The notes below the pieces were generated by a model, which had not been told where the DNA came from, made no database searches, and saw only the letters and a list, made by a program, of their open reading frames with translations. From Leifsonia sp. AK011 (GTDB lineage Bacteria; Actinomycetota; Actinomycetes; Actinomycetales; Microbacteriaceae), in the NCBI RefSeq assembly GCF_013410945.1, contig NZ_JACCCH010000001.1, forward strand, positions 2,108,001 through 2,172,000: DNA of 64,000 nt. Direction: 5' to 3'. Of this stretch, positions 58,164 to 64,000 are shown one piece after another; within the stretch, counting starts at the first letter, position 1, and every line of letters starts with the position of its first letter. A program made the position numbers and the translations under genes.

Positions 58164-60839
58164 TCAGCCTAGCCCTGTGCCCTCGTCGGTCTGATCGAGC
58201 AGTCCGAGCGTCTCGGCGATGGAGAGCGCCTCGCGGCGACTCGTCACCCCGAGTTTGCGGTAGAGGCCGCGCAGTTGGGTCTTGACCGTATTCGTCGACA
58301 CGAAGAGCTCGTCGGCGATCAGCTGGTTGCCGTGGCCGAGCCGGAGGTGCCGCAGGAGCTGGATCTCCCTGCGAGTGAGCTCCCCGGCCGGACTGGGAGG
58401 CCCCGCGGTCTCCGAGTGGAGAGTTGGCATCACGGACCGCAGCGTGCGCGAATGCAGGTCGGGATGCGCGTGGGCGAGCCTGCGCGAGAGACCTGCGACG
58501 GAGCGCCGTTCGATGCCGAAGAAGTGGGCGCTCGACGTGACCTGCGGAGTCGCCCTCAGGGCATCGGCGAACGTGCTGTCCGCGGCATCCACCATGCCGA
58601 GCGCGTCCTGCGCAACCGCCCTGCGCACGAGCGCCGACCCGACACTCAGCGCCGAGTGATCGAGGCCAAGGCCTGCACAGGCATCGGATGCGAGGAGCGC
58701 TGCCCGCGCGTTGCCCTGCACGAGCCGCACCAGGGTCCACCGCGACGAGAGGCACAACGAGTGGTCGCGGAGTTCCGGTGCTCCCTCCAACGAACGCGCG
58801 GCATTGTGCGGGTTGCCGAGCCCCGTATGGATGTCGAACGCGACTGCCGCCCTGATCGTGCGGATGAGCACAGGTGCGTCGGAGATCCGCTCGGGTACGA
58901 GCGCAGCGCAGGCGGATGCACCCTCCAGGTCGCCTTCGACGAGAAGGCGATACGCCATGGCAAGCTTGGTCGCGAACGTGATCCACGGGGTCGACTCCGC
59001 CTCGATCGCGGTGAAGCTGGCGACGGCGGCCGCAAGCATCTCACTGTCGAACGCGTGCATCCCGAGGAGGAATCGGGCGAGGGCGATCGGATACAGCCGC
59101 TCGGACGGTGGCCAGCCCCCCAGGGCGTAGTAGAGCTCACCTTCCCGGATGCGCTCGGTCGCGGCATCCAGATCTCCCCGGAGGGCGTGGGTCGCGGCGA
59201 GGAGTGCCGCTGAGTGGAACCGCAGGTAGTGGTGGCCCGTGCTCTGGGCGGATTCGCTCGCAGCACGCGCGAAGTCCTCCGCCCGGTCGACGTCCCCGCA
59301 TTGAAGCTCTGCATCCGCCTGAGTGAGCCAGAGAAGCGTCGGGACGCTGCCGAGAGCGTGAACCTGCTCCCACGGGAGTTGCCGGAGGCGGCTCGCGTTC
59401 TCCCGACCCACGACTCGTGCCCGTTCCGCTCTTCCGCGTCGTTTGAGTGCGGCGACCCGTGCCGCAGTGACGAGCGTCGACTCTCGCCCCGTCAGGGAGT
59501 CGACTACCTCAGGGGAGATCATCAGCAGGTGTGATTCGTTGTCGGCACGCTGCTCGGCGTCCTCGAACGGTGGCATGAGACCCAGGAGAACGCGCACCGC
59601 GAGAACCGCGGGACGGGCCCGGAGAACGCGCGTGGGCAGGCCATCGACGGCGTCCCGGAGATCGATGAGGTCGACACCGGCCTCCAGATCTATCCGATCA
59701 GCGAGCACGCGCATGGCCTCGTCCGCCCTTCCCGCGCGAGCCAGATGGAAGAACGCCCGCGTCCATTGGCCAGTCGAGACGAAGTAGTCGGCCACCTCCG
59801 CGTGGAACTCGAAGGGCTCGCTTCCTGGCTGCACCATTGAGCGCAAGGCCCGCCTCAGTTCGCGGTCGAGCCGGAGGGCTGATATCTCCACCGACCCCGG
59901 TGTGAGGACAGGCTGGACGATCCCCTCAGCAAGTAGTCCGACGACCGCCGATTCCTCCACGGAGACACCGAAGGCCGCAAGCAGGTCGACCGGCGCTTCG
60001 ATGAACTCGGCCAGTACCTGGACGATCTCCTCCGCTCGCCCAGGATCCGACACTGTCCGCAGGCGCTCCATCGCCCAGGAGACACGGAAGGCGCTCGCGG
60101 ACATGGGCTGTGCGCCTGCGGCGTCACTCCGCCGGTAATGGGCGAGGATGCCGCTCGCGCTTCCCCCCGTGGCCGCGATGACGTCGTCCAGGCTGAGGGT
60201 GGTGACAGGAACCTGCAGGTCCGCGGGAAGAACTCTGTGAACGTCCTCGGCGGTCCACGTCAGGTCGGACCTCCCGAGGACGACCCGCGATGGGGATCGA
60301 CCGTGGTCGGAGAGCACGGGAAGCGACGTGATCACAATGGCGCGGACGTGGCGGAACACTTGGGCGGCCCTCTCGAAGAGGTCGATGTTGATCCTGTCGG
60401 CCAGGACATGCGCGTCATCGATGACGAGGATGAGGGGCTCGGTCAGGCGCTGCAGCATGACGTGAATGTCGGATGCCTCAAGGCTCCCGTTCGTCCCAGC
60501 GAGACCCAGATCGGCGATCGCGGACTTGATCACCCGCACCAGATCGGCCCAATTGTGCACCCCGCGTCCGGCGGAGATCCAGATCGCAGCCTCCCGCCGT
60601 TCACTCAACCAACTGGCGACCGACGTTGTCTTCCCGAACCCGTGGGGTGCCTCGACGAGGAGGACGCCGTCCTCGCCGATCCAGGTGTCCAGTCGTGCCT
60701 TCACACCCGGCCGCTGGACGGCGTGGGGAACCGCTGGCACTCCCCAATGATGAGCCGTACCACCCGAATAGCGGTCTCGTACGTACAGTGTTTCCCCCTT
60801 GTGGCGCGTGCTGCGGGCACGCCCCATCCCCGTTGACAT
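58164..60839 (-). CDS. Large LuxR-family regulator (MalT-like STAND ATPase)
   Basis: This 891-residue regulator has an N-terminal NTPase with Walker A APHGFGKTT (64-72) and Walker B-like LILVIDDAHVLA. A long helical repeat region (about 330-800) follows, then a C-terminal LuxR helix-turn-helix (LTRREIQLLRHLRLG, NQLIADELFVSTNTVKTQLR). The layout is that of MalT-type activators, which switch on target genes after binding an inducer. The ATG at 60839 (MSTGMGRARS) is chosen over the frame back to 61244, which crosses a strong inverted repeat. The downstream Gfo/Idh/MocA gene may be a target. Confidence 0.88.
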   Translation of the reverse strand: MSTGMGRARSTRHKGETLYVRDRYSGGTAHHWGVPAVPHAVQRPGVKARLDTWIGEDGVLLVEAPHGFGKTTSVASWLSERREAAIWISAGRGVHNWADLVRVIKSAIADLGLAGTNGSLEASDIHVMLQRLTEPLILVIDDAHVLADRINIDLFERAAQVFRHVRAIVITSLPVLSDHGRSPSRVVLGRSDLTWTAEDVHRVLPADLQVPVTTLSLDDVIAATGGSASGILAHYRRSDAAGAQPMSASAFRVSWAMERLRTVSDPGRAEEIVQVLAEFIEAPVDLLAAFGVSVEESAVVGLLAEGIVQPVLTPGSVEISALRLDRELRRALRSMVQPGSEPFEFHAEVADYFVSTGQWTRAFFHLARAGRADEAMRVLADRIDLEAGVDLIDLRDAVDGLPTRVLRARPAVLAVRVLLGLMPPFEDAEQRADNESHLLMISPEVVDSLTGRESTLVTAARVAALKRRGRAERARVVGRENASRLRQLPWEQVHALGSVPTLLWLTQADAELQCGDVDRAEDFARAASESAQSTGHHYLRFHSAALLAATHALRGDLDAATERIREGELYYALGGWPPSERLYPIALARFLLGMHAFDSEMLAAAVASFTAIEAESTPWITFATKLAMAYRLLVEGDLEGASACAALVPERISDAPVLIRTIRAAVAFDIHTGLGNPHNAARSLEGAPELRDHSLCLSSRWTLVRLVQGNARAALLASDACAGLGLDHSALSVGSALVRRAVAQDALGMVDAADSTFADALRATPQVTSSAHFFGIERRSVAGLSRRLAHAHPDLHSRTLRSVMPTLHSETAGPPSPAGELTRREIQLLRHLRLGHGNQLIADELFVSTNTVKTQLRGLYRKLGVTSRREALSIAETLGLLDQTDEGTGLG
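58166..58171 (-). promoter_or_regulatory. -10 box, leaderless start of Gfo/Idh/MocA gene
   Basis: TAGGCT on the minus strand, 6 nt (GAAGAA) before the ATG, overlapping the last codons of the LuxR/MalT-type regulator. Confidence 0.45.
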
Positions 60840-60864
60840 TCTCCACCCGAACGCCAGTGTTGAT

Positions 60865-60903
60865 GGGTGGTGGGAACGCGTTACCCCCGTGTTCCCACCA
60901 CCC
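60865..60903. promoter_or_regulatory. Long inverted repeat upstream of LuxR/MalT regulator
   Basis: GGGTGGTGGGAACGCG (60865-60880) and CGTGTTCCCACCACCC (60888-60903) match at 15 of 16 positions around TTACCCC. It ends 25 bp before the regulator's ATG. As DNA it looks like an operator; as RNA it would be a very stable leader hairpin. Confidence 0.6.
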
Positions 60904-61362
60904 TGAGTCGCACCATCCGGCCGGAAGTGCCGTAAACCCGTTGCGGCAGTGTCACCGTCGTGCCTGACCTCGCAGGGGGGCCGAAAGATCGTGACACGCG
61001 TGTCCGGCGGAGTGGGTGCGCTCCCCCACCGTGACGACAGAGTGTCGCACGGCATCTGGTGCGCGATCAGCCTCGCGCAGGTCCTGAAAGGTGTGTGGAT
61101 GTGTGGTTGCGCGGGTACGCTCCACCGGGATCGTGGCGTGTCTGCGCGAAGTTCGGCGCCGTCCCCACGGCTGCACGATTCGCGCCCACGCAGATGCGTC
61201 GGGTCATGTTTGCTCCTGTTGAGTGCGGTCTTACAGGCCACCACTGGGTGGTGTTGCTGGAAGGCTAGCCAGACGCATCAGCCGGTATTCGGCGTTCCCG
61301 CAAGCAACGGACGACTTTCACCCACAGATTCACCCGAATCGTGATGATCGGGGTACAGGCGC
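60904..61362. other. Gene-free intergenic stretch
   Basis: About 460 bp between the regulator's inverted repeat and the cysteine desulfurase stop codon contain no gene that I can support. It holds a perfect 12-bp palindrome, GACACGCGTGTC, at 60993-61004 and a small CCACCAC/GTGGTG hairpin near 61240. Several short open frames lack ribosome-binding sites. It probably carries the regulator's promoter. Confidence 0.5.
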
Positions 61363-62499
61363 TCACCCGAGCGCGCGCACCGCGCCCACTGCCGTCCGCA
61401 ACTCATCCGCCACCGAGAACAGTTGCTCCGACGTCGTCTCGTGGCCGAACGTGAAGCGCACCGCCGTCTGCGCGACCTCGGGCGGGAGGCCCAGGGCGAG
61501 CAGCACATCGGATGGCTCGTCGCTGCCGGCGGCGCACGCGGAACCGCTCGAGCACACGATGCCGCGCGATTCGAGCCCAAGCAGCACGGATTCGCCGCTC
61601 GTGCCCGGGAAGCAGAAGGACGCGTGCCCGGGGAGCCTGTGGGTGCGAGAACCCGTGAGGCGGGCATCCGGAACCGTCTCGAGAACGTGCGCGATGAAGT
61701 CGTCACGCCGTCGGCTGACCTCCTCCGCCGTCGCACTGCTCACGACGGAGACACTCAGCGCCGTCGCCAGGCCGACCGCGCCCGCGACGTTCTCGGTGCC
61801 GGAGCGGCGCCCGCGCTCCTGCCCTCCCCCGTGCACGAGAGGCTCGAGCGGGACCCTGCTGCGCACGGCAAGGGCCCCGATGCCCTTGGGGGCGCCGAGC
61901 TTGTGCCCCGAGATGCTCAGGGCATCAACACCGAGCTGGTCGAGGTCGATCGGTAGCCACCCCGCAGCCTGCACAGCGTCGGTGTGGAACGGGATGCCAC
62001 GCTCCCGGGCGATCGACGCGAGCTGCCTGATCGGCTGCACCGTGCCTATCTCGTTGTTCGCGTACATGATCGTGGCGAGAGCCGTATCGTCCCTCAACGC
62101 GGCGGCGAACTGGTCGGGATCGACGAGCCCGTCGGAGTCGACCGGCAGCACGGTGACCTCGACCCCGTGGAAGCGTGCGAGGTAGTCGCACGACTCGAGG
62201 ACGGCGGGATGCTCGATCGCCGAGGTCACGATGTGCTTGCCACGACGACTCGCGAGCACGATCCCCTTGATCGCGAGATTCGCCGCCTCCGTGCCACCGG
62301 AGGTGAACACGACCTCGCTCGCTCGCACGCCGAGCGGGGCCGCAACCTGGGCACGGGCATCCGTGAGCGCACGCGCTGCCGACTCCCCCACCTCGTGGTG
62401 GCTCGACGGATTGCCGAAGTCCCCGGTGAGGTAGGGCCACATGGCCTCCAGGACCTCGCGCCTGACGGCGGTGGTGGCGGCCTGGTCGAGGTAGATCAC
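61363..62499 (-). CDS. Cysteine desulfurase (NifS/IscS-like)
   Basis: This 378-residue PLP enzyme takes sulfur from cysteine for Fe-S cluster assembly. The PLP lysine is K200 in SISGHKLGAPKG, preceded by the conserved HTDAVQAAG. The persulfide cysteine is C322 in CSSGSACAAGS. The gene follows nadB and nadC after 2 bp, so it probably serves maturation of the [4Fe-4S] protein NadA in the same operon rather than general Fe-S assembly; that link is inferred from context. Confidence 0.93.
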   Translation of the reverse strand: MIYLDQAATTAVRREVLEAMWPYLTGDFGNPSSHHEVGESAARALTDARAQVAAPLGVRASEVVFTSGGTEAANLAIKGIVLASRRGKHIVTSAIEHPAVLESCDYLARFHGVEVTVLPVDSDGLVDPDQFAAALRDDTALATIMYANNEIGTVQPIRQLASIARERGIPFHTDAVQAAGWLPIDLDQLGVDALSISGHKLGAPKGIGALAVRSRVPLEPLVHGGGQERGRRSGTENVAGAVGLATALSVSVVSSATAEEVSRRRDDFIAHVLETVPDARLTGSRTHRLPGHASFCFPGTSGESVLLGLESRGIVCSSGSACAAGSDEPSDVLLALGLPPEVAQTAVRFTFGHETTSEQLFSVADELRTAVGAVRALG

Positions 62500-62501
62500 G
62501 T

Positions 62502-63365
62502 TCAGCCCGCCGTGACGTCCACGTCGAGGCCGAGGTCAATCGAGCGCACGCTGTGGGTGAGCGCCCCGACGGAGATGACGTCTACACCTGTCGACGCGAT
62601 GTCGGCCACCGTCTCTAGGTTCACCCCTCCGCTCGCCTCGACGATCGCGCGACCCGCGACCATCGCAACGCCCTCGCGAAGCTCGTCGAGACTGAAATTG
62701 TCGAGCATGATCGTGTCGACGCCAGCCGCAACGACCTCCTCGACCTGGTCGAGCCTGTCGACCTCGACCTCGAGGCGAGTCGTGTGGCTGATGCGGATGC
62801 GCGCGAGTCGAATGGCTTCCCCCAGCGTGACGCCCGAGGCGGCGAGAAGCGCAAGGTGATTGTCCTTGGCGAGCACGGCATCGGACAGCGAGAAGCGGTG
62901 GTTGACTCCGCCGCCATCCCGTACCGCCTGCCGCTCGAGGATCCGAAGGCCCGGGGTTGTCTTGCGCGTATCGACGATGCGCGCCCGGGTGCCCGCGACG
63001 GCCGCGACGTAGCGCGCCGTGAGGGTTGCGATCCCCGACATCCGCTGGCTGAGGTTGAGGGCGATGCGCTCGGCGCGCAGCACCGAGCGGGCGTTTCCCT
63101 CAACCCTGGCGAGCACGACGCCCGGCTCGAACGCCGCGCCATCCGTCGACCCGAGTTCGACGACAACATCGGGGTCAACGAGGCCGAAAACGCGCCCGAA
63201 CACCTCGATGCCGCTCAGGATGCCCGGCTCACGCGGCACGAGGCTCGCGGTCGCACGCGCCGACGCCGGGAGAAAGGCGTCACTCGTGACATCACCCCAG
63301 GGGGCGTCCTCCGCGAGGGCGCGGACGATGATGTCGTCGATCGCCGCTTGCGTCGCCTGAGTCAT
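62502..63365 (-). CDS. nadC: Nicotinate-nucleotide pyrophosphorylase (carboxylating)
   Basis: This 287-residue quinolinate phosphoribosyltransferase converts quinolinate and PRPP to nicotinate mononucleotide. Conserved segments are EDAPWGDVTSDAF, ALNLSQRMSGIATLT, DTRKTTPGLRILERQAVRDG, NHRFSLSDAVLAKDNHL and EASGGVNLETVADIASTGVD. The ATG overlaps the nadB stop codon (TGATG), showing translational coupling. Confidence 0.96.
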   Translation of the reverse strand: MTQATQAAIDDIIVRALAEDAPWGDVTSDAFLPASARATASLVPREPGILSGIEVFGRVFGLVDPDVVVELGSTDGAAFEPGVVLARVEGNARSVLRAERIALNLSQRMSGIATLTARYVAAVAGTRARIVDTRKTTPGLRILERQAVRDGGGVNHRFSLSDAVLAKDNHLALLAASGVTLGEAIRLARIRISHTTRLEVEVDRLDQVEEVVAAGVDTIMLDNFSLDELREGVAMVAGRAIVEASGGVNLETVADIASTGVDVISVGALTHSVRSIDLGLDVDVTAG

Positions 63366-64000
63366 CACGCACCCACCGTCGCGGGCTCGGTGGCGGCTAC
63401 CGGGACCTGCCATTCGAGCGAGTACTCGAACTCCTCGCGAGTGAGCGGGAAGTCGAGGCGATCGTGGGCCCCGCGGGACTCCTCGCGAACGAGGGCTGCA
63501 TGCACGATGATGCGGGCGAGGTCGAGGAGATTGCGCACCTCACCGGCGTCGACCGAGTCGCCATCCACTCGCCACGCGGTGAGCTGCTCTCGCGCGGCAC
63601 GCAGGGAGTCAAGGGACCTCTCGAGTCCCACGAGCGACCACATGAGGGACTGCAGCTCGCCGCGGTCGACCGGGGTGGTCTCGCCCACGGGCAGGCTCGT
63701 GACGAAGGCGAGCGACGACGGCCGGCCCGCGGCTGCCGGCTCGGCATCGATATCGAGAGCGTCAGAGGCGCGCCAGGCGAAGACGAGGGACTCGAGAAGC
63801 GAGTTCGACGCCAGACGGTTCGCGCCGTGGACGCCGGTGCACGTCGCCTCACCGACGGCGAAGAGCCCGGGAATCGAGGTACGACCGTCGACGTCGGTGC
63901 GGATGCCGCCCATCCAGTAGTGCGCCGCGGGAGTCACCGGGATCGGCTCAGTCGCCCAGTCGAAGCCGTGCTCGCGCGTCACGCGAGTGATACCGGGGAA
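63365..64000 (-). CDS. nadB: L-aspartate oxidase (N-terminal part outside window)
   Basis: The last 211 residues of L-aspartate oxidase, the flavoenzyme that makes iminoaspartate for NAD synthesis. The frame is open to the window edge, so the first part is missing. Diagnostic segments are PIPVTPAAHYWMGGIRTDVD and GLFAVGEATCTGVHGANRLA, followed by the C-terminal helical domain. It overlaps nadC by 1 nt and heads the nadB-nadC-desulfurase run visible here; nadA is expected upstream. Confidence 0.94.
   Translation of the reverse strand, partial: FPGITRVTREHGFDWATEPIPVTPAAHYWMGGIRTDVDGRTSIPGLFAVGEATCTGVHGANRLASNSLLESLVFAWRASDALDIDAEPAAAGRPSSLAFVTSLPVGETTPVDRGELQSLMWSLVGLERSLDSLRAAREQLTAWRVDGDSVDAGEVRNLLDLARIIVHAALVREESRGAHDRLDFPLTREEFEYSLEWQVPVAATEPATVGA

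Noticed and set aside
60840-61244. Upstream extension of the LuxR/MalT regulator
   Set aside because: It crosses the strong inverted repeat and has no similarity to the family; the ATG at 60839 precedes the NTPase domain at normal spacing.
61059-61268. 69-codon open frame in the gene-free stretch
   Set aside because: No ribosome-binding site, no adjacent -10 box and no recognisable protein features.

Overview
The window is high-GC DNA from an actinomycete, most likely a member of the Microbacteriaceae. Pointers are the frequent GGATGCC/GCATCC codon pairs, the aceE-fasR-fabDH-acpP-fabF locus with a DUF3145 gene beside it, the dnaG-dgt-dus-glyS neighbourhood, a DUF222/HNH '13E12' gene, and leaderless genes whose -10 box sits 6-7 nt before the start codon. 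No species can be named from the sequence alone. Almost everything is chromosomal housekeeping or envelope and transport genes. The only mobile element is one IS481-family insertion sequence. No CRISPR array, prophage or replication origin was seen.

Layout. 1-8.1 kb: a VIT-family transporter (5' end cut off), a DUF2510 membrane protein, RNase P RNA, an RNase HI-like protein with a coiled-coil partner and a Nif3-like protein, a cytosine-permease-type transporter with a very long acidic Pro/Glu/Ala N-terminal region, and an EamA transporter. 8.3-14.2 kb: a 1953-residue secreted GH92 glycosidase. 14.3-25.4 kb: tRNA-Val, a peroxiredoxin, then aceE, fasR, fabD, fabH, acpP and fabF. This fatty-acid locus is interrupted by a MarR regulator and metallo-beta-lactamase-fold pair on the other strand. 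DUF3145 and a coupled small gene follow. 25.6-34.1 kb: a stand-alone family-A DNA polymerase, a DUF1684 protein, a 1241-residue membrane protein, a heliorhodopsin-family protein that lacks the retinal-binding lysine, a lipoprotein and a cupin. 34.4-38.3 kb: accessory DNA with an orphan gene, the IS481 element inserted exactly at the 3' end of tRNA-Met, a 53-residue zinc-ribbon gene, the DUF222/HNH gene and REP-like repeats. 38.4-46.8 kb: a glycosyltransferase, a DMT transporter, peptide deformylase, AzlCD, a NarL-type two-component system, tRNA-Asn, a beta-propeller lactonase and an ABC ATPase. 46.8-57.0 kb: dnaG, dgt, dus, Cys-tRNA(Pro) deacylase, a DsbA-like oxidoreductase with a coupled small protein, a sortase-anchored surface protein and glyS. 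57.1-64 kb: a Gfo/Idh/MocA oxidoreductase, a large LuxR/MalT-type regulator, a 500-bp gene-free stretch, and the NAD de novo genes (cysteine desulfurase, nadC, the 3' part of nadB).

How the genes fit together. Pyruvate dehydrogenase E1 makes the acetyl-CoA used by the adjoining type II fatty acid synthase genes, and the PucR-type FasR between them is the expected regulator. NadB and NadC make nicotinate mononucleotide, and the linked desulfurase probably supplies the Fe-S cluster of NadA, which would lie outside the window. The dnaG-glyS block is information processing.

Most notable signals: (1) the lysine-less heliorhodopsin relative; (2) a 32-bp palindrome from which dus and the Cys-tRNA(Pro) deacylase gene start divergently with no base between their start codons; (3) an IS481 element flanked by an 11-bp direct repeat that preserves tRNA-Met but separates it from its apparent terminator; (4) a 31-bp palindrome over the start of the metallo-hydrolase/MarR operon; (5) widespread leaderless starts.
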